A DNA stretch of 64,000 nt from Carya illinoinensis (taxonomy: Eukaryota > Streptophyta > Magnoliopsida > Fagales > Juglandaceae). Below, one piece after another: positions 1-10,489 of the stretch. Every line of letters begins with the position of its first letter. Positions within the stretch are counted from its first letter, which is position 1. Under the pieces are notes generated by a model, which was given only the letters and a program-made list of their open reading frames with translations, was not told the DNA's origin and ran no database searches. A program made the translations under genes and the position numbers. Location: positions 11,535,501 through 11,599,500 of the forward strand of contig NC_056758.1 of the NCBI RefSeq assembly GCF_018687715.1, given 5' to 3'.

Positions 1-2434
1 GTATGTTGGTATAGATAAGGCCACAGCTTTGAGTAAAATCTCCTTTCCCCCTTGTGATAAAAGCTTCTCTTTCCACTCTTGCATTTTGGCCCAAACTCTA
101 TGTTTTAAGGTTGAGAAAGCTTGATATTTACCTCTTCCAACCATAGTTGGCAAACCAAGGTATTTATCATATTGTTGAAACTGGTGCACTCCCCAAAACT
201 ACATAATCTCATCCATCTGGGTCTGATTTACATTCTGACCGAAGACCATGGAGGTTTTCTCACGATTAACCTTTTGACCAGAAGCTTTTTCATAGATGTC
301 CAGCTGATGTTGGAGATTTAAGCATGTTTGCATATTAACTCTACTAAACAGAACCACATCATCTGCAAATAACAGATGATTTAGCTTGGGGGCCCCTCTG
401 CAAACTCGAATGCCTTCAACTTGATTATGGGAGTTTGCCTGATCCAACAATAGAATTAAACCTTCAGTACATAGTAGAAAGAGATAGGGAGAGATAGGAT
501 CTCCTTGTCTCAACCCACGAGTTGGATATATAGGTCCCTTTGGTTCTCCATTTACAAGAATAGAGAAAGAAATTGTCTGAACACAAAACATAATCAGCTT
601 CACCCATTTTTCACTAAACCCCATCTGTTCCATCACTTTCTGAAGAAAACACCACTCAATCCTATCATAAGCTTTACTCATATCCAATTTTAGTGACATA
701 AAGCCATCCTTCCCTTTCCTCTTCCTTCTCAGAAAATGAACCATCTCATAAGCAACTAGCACATTGTCAGTAATAAGTCTTCTAGGAACAAAAGCTGTTT
801 GAGATGGTGAAATGATAGTAGGCAAACACAGCTTCAATCTATTGGCTAGAATCTTTGAAATCAATTTGTATATCACATTACATAGACTTATTGGTCTATA
901 ATCTGACACTAACTCAGGGTTTTTTCTCTTTGGAATCAGGGTGACATAGGTGTGGTTGATGACAGATGGAAAGCAACCATTATTCAATGCATGAAGAACT
1001 GATTCAGTAACATCCTTGCCCACCAATGACCAGTATTTTTGATAAAAGAGGGGACTCATACCATCTGGACCAGGTGCCTTTGTTGGATGCATCTCATTTA
1101 AAGCCCTCTTTACCTCATCTTCTGAAAAAGGCAAATCCATTTGTTCAACCATATCAGATGTTATTCTGCCTGCCAGACCTTGTAAAAAGCCGATACTTCC
1201 CACTTCATCAGCAGCTTTAAAGAGAGAGTTAAAATAATCAAGAATAATTTCATCTCTTCTTTCATTATTCTGCCCAACTCCATTCGAATCCTTCACTTCT
1301 TTTATCCAATTCTTCTTCTTTCTCTGTGTTGCCTTATGATGGAAGTACCTTGAGTTTTTATCACCCTCAGCTAACCACAAGGCCTTGGACCTCTGTTTCC
1401 ACATTAGCTCATTTCTGGTTAACCATTTTTGGACCTCATTTCTAGCTTCTTGTAGCTTCTGTCTATTATCAGAAAGAGGGTTTGCCTGATGTGCCAAACA
1501 TAGCTGATCTTTTGCCTTTTTTAACTTCCTTTGCACATGACCAAAAATAGTTTTATTCCACACTGTAAGTTTCTCACCACAGTGTTTAATTTTCCTCATT
1601 ACAAGGCTCAAATCTTTCCTTCCTTCAACGCCCCCCCCAAGCCTCTTGAATTACCTGTTTACAGTCAGTAGCATCAACCCACATTGCTTTAAATCTAAAC
1701 AATTTCTTTCTTGGACCTTGTGCACACCCTACTGTAAGATTCAACATTATTGGCACATGGTCAGAATAAGCTATAGCCCCATGAATAACAGAAGCCATTG
1801 GATAAAAAGAATGCCACTTCAAATTTGATAAGAACCTGTCCAATCTTTCACTAATACAATGAGCCCTTTCCCTTCTGTTACACCAGGTAAAAGGAGTACC
1901 ATTAAATCCCAAATCATGTAAATGACATTCATCAATAACATCCCTAAAAGCCTTCATTTGTCTATCAGGTTTGTCTCTACCTCCACTCTTTTCAACATTA
2001 CTTAGAATCTCATTAAAGTCTCCCAGTATCAACCAGCCTTTATCACTAGGAACCAGTAATGTTCTCAATAAATTCCAGGACTCATGCCTCTTGCTCACAT
2101 CTGGATTGCCATAAAAACCAATTAACCACCATGACTCAACATTCTCATCCTCCTCAGTAACTTTTGCATGTATGTGAAACTTAGAAAAAGTCTAAATTTC
2201 CACCTTGAATATGTTATTCCAGAAAAGAGCAATTCCTCCACTTTTGCCTTCACAACTCATAGCAAGACAATTTTGAAACCCCAACTTATACTTCATCCTT
2301 TCCATAACTCTTGCATTAAATTTTGTCTCTTGAAGAAACAAAATATCAGGAACTTTACTTCTGACCAAGTCAGAAAGGGCCTGAACTCCCACTGGGTTCC
2401 CAAGCCCACGGGAGTTCCAACTTATAAGACTCAT
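1..2434 (-). pseudogene. LINE ORF2: endonuclease plus reverse transcriptase, broken
   Basis: ORF2 would nick target DNA and copy the element RNA at the nick. It starts at the ATG at 2434 with MSLISWNSRGLGNP, the typical start of an exonuclease/endonuclease/phosphatase domain. Further endonuclease motifs follow (LQETK near 2330; GDFNEIL near 2030; SDHVPI near 1760). Reverse transcriptase lies at about 1100-200, with KAPGPDGM, PISLCNVIYK, LDMSKAYDR, LRQGDPISPYLF and the catalytic FADD. Lesions seen: an in-frame TAG at about 2192, a frame change at a run of eight C (plus strand) at about 1631-1638 between the two domains, and an in-frame TAG at 196-198 shortly after the FADD block. The reading resumes after that stop and runs off the window. 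Confidence 0.92.
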
Positions 2435-3829
2435 TGTTCCCAGCAGGGGTGTTGCACAGCCACTGCCGATCCCAATATAGAGTTACCTTTTTTATTAGAA
2501 CCATTCTTAATACAGCAATCATGATCAGTAGAAAGAGTAATAAACTTACCTTTCTTAGATGCTGGGATAAGAGATTGATCCATAGACAAAACATCCCCTG
2601 ATCTTTTTCTAGCTATAGACCTCTCCAATGGTTCAACAGGTAAAAAACTCCTTCTGGCCTTCTTCTTCCAAGAACTTTGTGTATGCCTTCCTTGCTGTGT
2701 TAAAGGAAGTTGATGGACTGCAGGTTGTACCTCAGGGCCCTCTTGAACCAAATCAATCTCATTAAGGCCCACCAGCAAGTCCAAAAGATGAGTCAGGAGT
2801 AGGTATTTCCTTCCCTCCAAGATTGCCATCAGATAAGAGATCAAAATTTTCCGTTACAAACTGATTTATGCCTTGCTCCTACATAATAGTCAGTAACAGC
2901 TTTTTCATTCATACTGTCATTATCAACACCCAGACCATCACCATTAATACCATCATCACTATGCATTGATGATGATAAAACGTTACTAGTAAACTTCATT
3001 GGACCATCGTGATCAGCTGCTCCACCATCAGCCACCGTGTTCTGCTCCATACCAGCTTCTGAACTGCTGCCTTTGTCAGTTGAGTGTTCCTTCTTTATCT
3101 CCCATCGCTTCTTCAGAGGTGACTCTGCATGTAGCCAGGGTCCAAACTGTGTTGATACATCTTTCTCTACTTGGCATCTTACACTCCCATGTATAATTCT
3201 ACCACACGTGAAACAAAACTGAGGGAGTTTCTCATATTTGACAGGACTCCATACTTTGACTCCATGCAAGACAATAGTTCTTCCTCTAGCAATAGGTTTC
3301 CTCAGATCTAACAGAATCTTTACTCTCAGACTCCTACCCCAAGCTACATCATCTTCATCAACCTCAATCTCTTCCACTTCTCCGATTTTACTGCCCAACT
3401 TAGCCCCACATTATTTATTCATTCCCAACAAAGGTAGATTATGGAACTGCACCCAGAACGAGGCATGATCAAACTTCAACTCAGAAGCTGGAATGGATCC
3501 ATCGAAGGGGTTGATAACAAACAGATGGCCATCAAAAAACCATGGCTGCCACCTTCAACCCTGTCTTTATCAGCATGAGTGGCAAAAATCAAGATAAAAG
3601 TATTAAGAACAACCTCCCTCAGCACAACAGGTTTACTGAGACGGCAGATTTTAGTAAGTGTAGATTCCACCACATTCTTTCCCACCTGTCTATCACTCCA
3701 TATTTTTCCAATCAAGTTGTGTTCTCCTTTACGTTGCACCTCAGAACATACATTCTCATCAATAACAATAGCATCCTCTTCTTCTTCATTCAAATGAAGA
3801 TTACCCCACATAGAATGTAGACTATCCAT
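2431..3829 (-). pseudogene. LINE ORF1: DUF4283/CCHC nucleic-acid-binding protein, broken
   Basis: This is the gag-like RNA-binding protein of a plant L1 element. It starts with MDSLHSMWGNLHLNEEEEDA at 3829, an acidic start common in this family. A DUF4283-like part follows, then a zinc knuckle CX2CX4HX4C (CFTCGRIIHGSVRC, near 3220-3175). The tail is low-complexity and basic (KRSG, SKKGK) and ends at 2431. Frame is lost around 3400-3480, where a stop interrupts the protein. The terminal TGA overlaps the ORF2 start codon as ATGA (2434-2431), so the two reading frames are directly coupled in this copy. Confidence 0.85.
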
Positions 3830-3995
3830 TGAGAAGACTGTATCACACCACCTCTTTGAGAAGTGAATACTGAGAAACGATGAAAAGAAACTAAGAAAAA
3901 ACTCACCACCACCTCAATTCTCTCATAGCAAGCTAGAGAGAAAACGAGAGGAGACTATTTGATTGTTAATGAACAATATCATTTAATATATCTAG

Positions 3996-5750
3996 TGTGA
4001 CGCCCCCGACCCTCATGTACGGAAACTCGTTGAAATTGAGGCATCCGAGATGATAACAATACGGGTCACACATCCTATCGCTAAGTGCCAAGTGTATGTA
4101 CAAGCTAAAGCATTCAATAAAAACAATGCAACAGAATGAGTTAAGTCGATCACTATGTACCATAAGTGTTTAAATACAAGTTCACTTAAATATAAGTGTA
4201 CCAAAAATATTACAAGTTTCCAGCAACAAAGTCATAAGCCAAAATACATAATTTAAAAGCAAGAAAATAAATTCCAACATATACAAGCAAGAGGTACCCA
4301 ATCAATCCTCCGGCAGAGTCGCATCCTTAAGCTCAGCCTCCTTATCATCTACATCACAAATCTACAGTACCAAGAAATGGTACCGCAGGTAAGTAATAAT
4401 CCAAATAACCCACAAGATAAAAATATATTAAAGCAACAACAATATGCATGAACGTGATGCCATATGCATGAGACCCAACAATCATCATTTCCCAAAATGA
4501 CCAATTTTCCACGCATGCCAAAAATCCCATTTTAACCCAAAAAATTTTCAGTCCATTAAAACAAATGCCATTTTCCCAGAAAATGGCCCAACATCAAATC
4601 TCACCATTTTTCCAGAAAAATGGCCTAATAACCAACTATAAGAGCACGATAGGTAGGAATCACAGGTGGGACTCTACCACCGTCCCTGCTTACCACCATC
4701 CCTATAACTCCGTCTATAGATGGGAATCGCAGGCGGAACTCTACCACTATCCCTACTGCGTGCACGTAGGCGAGAATCACAGGTAGGACTTTACCATCAT
4801 CTCTACAATGACTCTCTATCAAATCATTCAATCTGTTCATTTCAAACACATCCAAAATCCTTTCTTGCATAAAAATCCAATTTCTAAATATACACTTGAA
4901 TATGCATGCCATGATGCGAAGGCCCAGTTTTCATTTTGTAAACATGAAAATGCGTGCACTATGCAATGCATACGACAAGATACATAAATATCCAACAACA
5001 ACAATTTCCAACATCAATCAATCATAAACACAACTCTGTCCTCCAATCCAACCAACCCCTGACTCTTCGAACTCAATCTGGCACAGCAAACTAAATATAT
5101 TTAAATCTTAAAGGTTGTTTGGAAAATACTTACATCGCTATAAAATAATTTTTGGAGGTTCAATGAGCTACAAAAGGCGGAGGAAATGCAACATCATAGT
5201 GTAAAATGTACCGTGGTCGTGGGTCACAAAATATCTAAATTTGAAAGGGGAAAAACGAAGACTAGGGAAGGCTAGGGTAGGTCTTAGGGGTGCTAGTGAA
5301 GCAGGGGAGGAGAAGAAGAAAGAAGAAAAGTAACGAAGAAAAAGAGAAGAGAAAAAGTGGAGAAAATGAAAAAGAGAAAATGAAAAAGGAAGGGAAAGAA
5401 ACAGGGTCCAGTCTTTTCAAACTAGGTCACAAAATTGATCAAACGAAAATTATTTTCAAAACAGTAAGTTAAATAAAATAATTTAAATGTAGTGACTAAA
5501 TAAAATAAAATAATAAAATCAAACAACATAGAAATTTTAAAATCGAAAAATAACTAATTTAAATTAAAAATAAATTTAAACACAAAACAATAATTAATAG
5601 TAAGAAAGCACATCAAAATAAATTTCATAATTTAAAAATCATAAAATAAATCCTACGAAAATCCGATAAATTTAAAACAAGAGAACCAATTTTATTTAAA
5701 TCAATTAAATAATCTTTCAATAAAAATACACGTGAAAATGGGATATCACA
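3996..5750 (-). mobile_element. Solo LTR of a large-LTR Ty3/gypsy family
   Basis: The element begins TGTGACGCCCCC and ends GGATATCACA, so it has TG...CA ends, and it is flanked by near-identical 5-bp duplications (TCTAG 3991-3995, TCTTG 5751-5755). Its terminal sequence, its imperfect repeats around 4650-4800 and its GA-rich tract at 5300-5400 recur in the LTRs at 39531-42422 and 45216-47476 and partly at 53437-54326. Minus orientation is inferred from the polypurine tract next to the LTR at 42422. No internal coding region adjoins it, so it is probably the product of LTR-LTR recombination. The small reading frame in the GA-rich tract is not a gene. Confidence 0.85.
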
Positions 5751-5755
5751 TCTTG

Positions 5756-6049
5756 TATTTTTGTATTTCAATTGTCAATCATTTTTAATTTGGAATTCTA
5801 TTTTTAATTTTAAACTTTACATAATGAACAATATCTATAGTAATAAAAAAAACAATTCCATTTTTTATTGAATAATGAATAAAAGATTCTAGTTATCTAG
5901 TGTATATTTATCTAATGAATAAATTTTTTATTTCTATTTTTTATTTATTTATACTTTATGTAACGAACAATACCATTTAATATATCTATTGTTTTTATAT
6001 TTCAATTCTCAATATTTTTTAATTTGAAATTCAACTTTTAATTTGAAAA
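5756..6049. repeat. AT-rich local tandem duplication at the solo-LTR insertion site
   Basis: The text flanking the solo LTR (AACAATATCATTTAATATAT before it; TTGTATTTTTGTATTTCAAT after it) is repeated uninterrupted at about 5965-6010. That paralogous copy acts as an empty site and confirms the LTR boundaries. No coding content is seen. Confidence 0.6.
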
Positions 6050-6340
6050 CATTTCACGTTCAAACATTAATGACTATCATCCGAATGTTAGAAAGAATAA
6101 CTTACACATTTGCATGTAAGTAGGTTTACCGTTCGAACGTACATGAACCGTTCGAACGTAACATTTTATACATTCGCATGTACCCATTCCAGAACGACAT
6201 CTCATGAATTACGTTTGAACGAACATTATCATAGTTTGAATGTATAACCATTTCTTGTCCATTTTTAGTGACGGTTTATTGTAACGGTTTCAAAACTGTC
6301 ACAAATTCTAAACCGTCCCAAAAATTCAATCGTGTTGTAG
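6050..6340. mobile_element. Terminal fragment of a CACTA-type element
   Basis: The stretch holds several copies of the palindromic motif GTTCGAAC or close variants (6138, 6158 and others). It then has a TGACGGTT / AACCGTCC inverted block and ends in GTGTTGTAGTTG, which on the minus strand resembles a CACTACAACAC terminus. The same subterminal motif fills 48770-49210, next to a CACTA element with transposase remains, so the two ends probably belong to one family. The other end was not found. Confidence 0.5.
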
Positions 6341-6706
6341 TTGATTAGGGAAAAAAAATACAAATAAGAGTTATATATAGTGTTCAATCTTATATTGTAA
6401 GAAATCCACAAATTTTTAGGATCAATGCACGAATAAAAATGGTTGAAATCCCAACTATGTTGAAACAGTATGGCTCATATGGTAAAGTTTCGTTGAGCTT
6501 TTACCAAAAAAAAAAAACTAGGTAATTGGAAACTTGACTTGCAATGTTGGAATTGAATTGAAGCTGGTTGGATGCAGCTAAAGCAAGTATTTTATCTCTG
6601 AATTGAATATGAAATGGAAAATGATTGCAAATTAAAATATGTTTAACAAATTGTCAATTGCCCATCAACCCTACGTACAGGTACTTTTTTTTTGTAAAAT
6701 CATAAC

Positions 6707-6738
<32 letters not shown>

Positions 6739-6983
6739 GGACACTATAAGAAATGACTAATTATTTCTTACAAAAATAATTATTTTCTACCAAAATGAAT
6801 GATATGTTCTTGTTGAAAATAGTTATTATTATTGCATATAATCCGTCTTCTTGTAATAGGAGTACGTACTATAATTAAAAGAAAATGAAAATCATTAATT
6901 TAAAGCTGACTAGATCATGACTCTTACAGTACCACTTTTTTCAACTCTTTTCTGGTGAAAGCCGGTCAATCCGAGCCAGTCTT
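6341..6983. other. Intergenic, 3' flank of the Ca2+-ATPase gene
   Basis: AT-rich sequence with a (TA)n microsatellite at about 6713-6738. It should contain the 3' UTR and poly-A site of the Ca2+-ATPase gene, but no single signal can be singled out. No other gene is seen. Confidence 0.5.
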
Positions 6984-9900
6984 TCAGGACGTAGAAGCAG
7001 TACTGTGGTATGCTAACTGCTTGCCTGAAACTGGAATGCACTTGATTAGCCAACCAATCGGCCATGACAAAGCAGCGATTCCAATGCAAGCACCCCACTG
7101 CCCCCAATCCAGTCTCTCAGTACTGGCAAACCTCCTCAGAAACTCCACCATCACAAGTTGAAGAACTATTGTAATTCCAATAATTGCCAAGAACAATTTG
7201 TTATTGAGTAGACCCAGGAATATATTCTTCTTCTCTAGTTTCCTTGAATTGAATTCGTTGAAGACTTGGCAGAGGACAAAAGTATTGAAAATAAGGGTGC
7301 TCTTGACCTTTTCATCTACACCAAAGATGGATCTTCCTTTGAATTGTAAAACCAGTAAGATAATTACCTGATACAAAGCTTGAGCAATGAGATTCCTCCA
7401 CATGATTAGGGTTATAAGTGGTTCTGATCGGCCAACAGGTGGCTTTCCCATGAGATCGTTGGTGGGTTTATCAGTAGCCAAGGCTAAAGCTGCTAAGGTA
7501 TCCATTATCAGGTTCACCCAGAGTAGCTGCACAGCAGTCAAAGGAACCTTCCCGGATGAAAGAGCTGCAACAAAGTTGATGACAAGGGCGGCAGCGTTCA
7601 CCGTGAGTTGAAACTGAAGGAACTTTTGAATGTTGTTGTATACACACCTTCCCCACCTCAACACTGTCACCACAGAGGTGAAGTTATCGTCCAGGATCAC
7701 TATATCTGAGCTTTCTTTTGCAACCTCAGTTCCTTGGATTCCCATGGAAAGTCCAATGTCTGCTTCCTTTAAAGCTGGCGCATCATTTGTTCCATCACCT
7801 GTAACTGCAACCACATGGCCTTTTCGCTTTAAGCATTGTACCATCAAAAGCTTGTCGAAAGGGCACTACAAGAAAAATGGTCTTTTACGACCAATTTAAT
7901 GCAACGAAAAGACTATTAGCAACCAATTTTGGTTGCTAATAGTCTTTTCGTTGCATTAAATTGGTCGTAAAAGACCATTTTTCTTGTAGTGGGGGACGAC
8001 CTGGCCATTACATGGATTCTATTGATCTTTTCCATTCTCTCCTCGGGTGAGTAATTTCTAAATTGTACTCCTTCAATTACAACTTCATTGTCAAGATTCT
8101 CATCTGGATGAAGAATACCACATTCAATAGCTATAGCCCTTGCTGTGTGCACATTGTCACCGGTGATCATTTTGATATGAACTCCAGCGGCTTTGCAAGA
8201 TTCCACAGCTACTTTGACTCCTGGCCGACATGGATCCTTCAAGCCAACCAACCCTAAGAATGTGAGTCCATTTTCTTCAAGATTCTGAGGAACCAGTCCA
8301 CCTTCATCTACCCTTTCTTTGTGGGCAAAGGCAATGCATCGGAGGCTTTTGGCGGCCATGTTTTTAATAATAATCTCAAACTGTAGTCTTTCTTCTTCAC
8401 CCAGGGCTTTCAGCATCCCGGCAGTGTCATAGAAGGTTGAACACAAGGCCAGTATCATCTCAGCAGCTCCTTTCCAGTGAGTATGAAGAGTCTTATCGCT
8501 CTTCCTCTTCACCAAAACTCCGCTTCTCTTTTTCACTGAATTAAATGCCTCAACACGGATTGTCTCGTAGTTCTGCTTAACTTCTTCCATATTCATCCCC
8601 AAATCTAACATTGCCCATGAAAGTATTGCTTTCTCAGTTGGGCTACCAGAAATTTCAAGAACTGATGAAGAATGTGCTTTGTAAACTGCACCAGTTGTGT
8701 TTAAAGCAACTGCTTGTTGGAGTAATTTGTGAACGTTACCTGCCATATCCAAAGATGTATCATCGTTCACTTCTTTCCCAAGCCAAACCTCGGTTACTTT
8801 CATTTCGTTTAAAGTAAGGGTTCCCGTTTTGTCGGTGCAAATGATTGTGGCCGACCCCATTGTCTCACAAGCAGATAGTTTCCGGACCATGGCATGATCA
8901 GCCATCATGCGTTTCATTGAATAAGCCAGCGTTAGAGTGACAGCCAAAGGCAAGCCTTCGGGAATAGCCACTACGATGATAGTGACAGCAGCAGCAACAA
9001 TTCCCACAACTGAATTCATAATGTCCCCAGAGTCTGTCTGGCTGCCATTGAATTCCCTTTTTCCCATGTCATCTTTCGTATTTCCTGTGAAGTATCGGAT
9101 TAGTAGAACTAAAAGAACAAGTGCAGCCACCGACAATCCAACCTTTCCAATATATGAAGACAGCTTGTTGAGGCGAGCTTGCAACGGTGTCTCCTCATTC
9201 AAATCGCGGTTTATCGAACTCATCATCTGGCCCCATGCAGTGTTCATGCCGACTGAAGTGACCAGCATGAAACCAAAGCCATCAGTCACCTTCGTGCCTG
9301 ACAACATAAAAGGAGTCCTTTCATTGATCTCAATGTGGTCGCTTTCACCGGTCATGCTTGACTCGTCCACCTTCAAGGAATGCCCTTCCAAGAACAACCC
9401 ATCTGCGGGAATCTGATCACCAATCTTCAAATACACAATATCACCCACAACAACTTCAAAGATCGATATTGGTCCGCGCCTCCCGTCTCGCACAACTTCC
9501 ACTCTTATATCGCTACTCTTTTCTGAAAGCTTCTGAAATTGCCTTGATTGTCGAAAATTGGTCACCGCGGAAACAATGACAACCAAAAAGACTGCAACAA
9601 TAATACTTCCACCATCGTACCATCCATCTTTCCAGCCATGTTGTTTGATACCGAAAGCAAGCGAGAGTACAGCACACGCGACAAGTATAAGAATTATTTT
9701 ATCTTTAAATGCCTCTAGCAAAAAGCTAAAAAATCGTTTTGCTGGTGGCTTTTGAAATTTATTAACACCAAAAACATTCTTTCTTTCATTAAGACCTGCC
9801 TCGCTACCATTAACACCATCTTTTAAATCAGTTCGAAGAATTAAGGCAATTTCGTTAACCCCTCCAAATTGACTCAAAGATACAAAGTTTTTGTCCCTTA

Positions 9901-10186
9901 CCATCTCAGCAAACGTATTTGGATCAACATTGAGAAATATAGCGGGCTGGTCGACCGAGGAAATAGCCTCGTCGATGGGCGGTTGCACCTCGATGGCAAC
10001 GTAAGAGAGGGAGCGCAGAACAGGGCCCTTCTTGTCAAGAACTAATTTCTTGGAAATAGAAGTAAGAGCCCTTGTAAAGTAGATGACCGTGAAAGCCAAC
10101 CGCCACCTTCTTTTGTGGGTCTTAGAGATAGACCAATCCGCTTCTTGATCACAGGTAGCTATCCCCGCAGGCCTTCGCAACCTCAT
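6984..10186 (-). pseudogene. Autoinhibited plasma-membrane-type Ca2+-ATPase, ACA12/13-like, split by a MITE
   Basis: This is a type IIB P-type ATPase that pumps Ca2+ out of the cytosol using ATP. Counting from the ATG at 10186, a basic/hydrophobic calmodulin-type autoinhibitory stretch (HKRRWRLAFTVIYF) sits near residue 25. TGES is at 279-282, PEGLP at 409, the phosphorylated Asp in DKTGTLT at 452, KGAAE at 572 and TGDN near 675. After the MITE come TGDGTNDAPAL and membrane segments M5-M10, ending at 6984. Without the MITE and one copy of its target duplication, the exon is 3072 bp, a whole number of codons (about 1023 aa), the usual family size. The absence of introns fits the ACA12/ACA13 branch. 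An upstream in-frame ATG at 10306 lies too close to a TATA-like motif, so 10186 is preferred. The insertion adds 131 bp, shifts the frame and ends the protein at 7916, removing the hinge and M5-M10. I see no other lesion. Confidence 0.95.
7864..7991. mobile_element. 128-bp perfectly palindromic CACTA-type MITE inside the Ca2+-ATPase exon
   Basis: The element starts CACTACAAGAAAAATGG and ends with the exact reverse complement. By eye the 63-base arms match without error around a 2-base centre (TT). It is flanked by GGG on both sides (7861-7863 and 7992-7994), the 3-bp target duplication of CACTA elements. Removing the element and one GGG restores continuity of the conserved SPFDKL region of the pump. 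It carries no coding sequence. Perfect arms suggest a young insertion, or arm homogenisation. Confidence 0.95.
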
Positions 10187-10316
10187 GGCGGAAACGAAAA
10201 TGGACGATAAGAGTGAAACAGAGAGGGTTTTGGGGAAATTGGGAATTATCAGAAGTTTTGGGGAATAGTAATAGCCAGTAGCGAAGTTATATGCTAACCA
10301 TTGCATTAATATCTTC

Positions 10317-10326
10317 GATATATAAC
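10317..10326 (-). promoter_or_regulatory. TATA-like element of the Ca2+-ATPase gene
   Basis: On the minus strand the motif reads GTTATATATC, about 130 bases before the preferred start codon at 10186. Transcription would begin near 10290, leaving a leader of about 100 bases and placing the alternative ATG at 10306 outside the transcript. This is inference from spacing only. Confidence 0.4.
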
Positions 10327-10489
10327 AGCGCCAGTATCAATATGATCACGGAAGTTTCATGATTCTCATCAGAAGTTTCAAGGTAGTTCCTTAAGTAACT
10401 CCTCAAGCCAACAGCATAAATTAGTCTGATGGCATTAATTCGGTTTTCCAAATAAAAGATTTTATAATTTAATAATAATAAAATAAATA

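Larger units (their letters stand above)
1..3955 (-). mobile_element. L1-type LINE retrotransposon, decayed, 3' end outside the window
   Basis: Two overlapping reading regions on the minus strand have the order of plant L1 elements: an ORF1 with a CCHC knuckle, then an ORF2 with endonuclease and reverse transcriptase. The stretch 3830-3955 upstream of ORF1 is a CT-rich leader when read on the minus strand. The 3' UTR and poly-A tail would lie to the left of position 1 and are not visible. Several stops and frameshifts show that the copy is dead. The solo LTR begins 40 bases to the right. Confidence 0.93.

Noticed and set aside
6460..6525. A GTATGGCTCATATGGTAAAG stretch followed by poly-A, resembling the A-box start of a tRNA-derived SINE
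   Set aside because: No B-box or target duplication could be found and the unit is only about 60 bases long.
6984..10306. Two separate Ca2+-ATPase-like genes, one per long open frame
   Set aside because: The two halves join exactly at the MITE target site and together give one normal-length pump.
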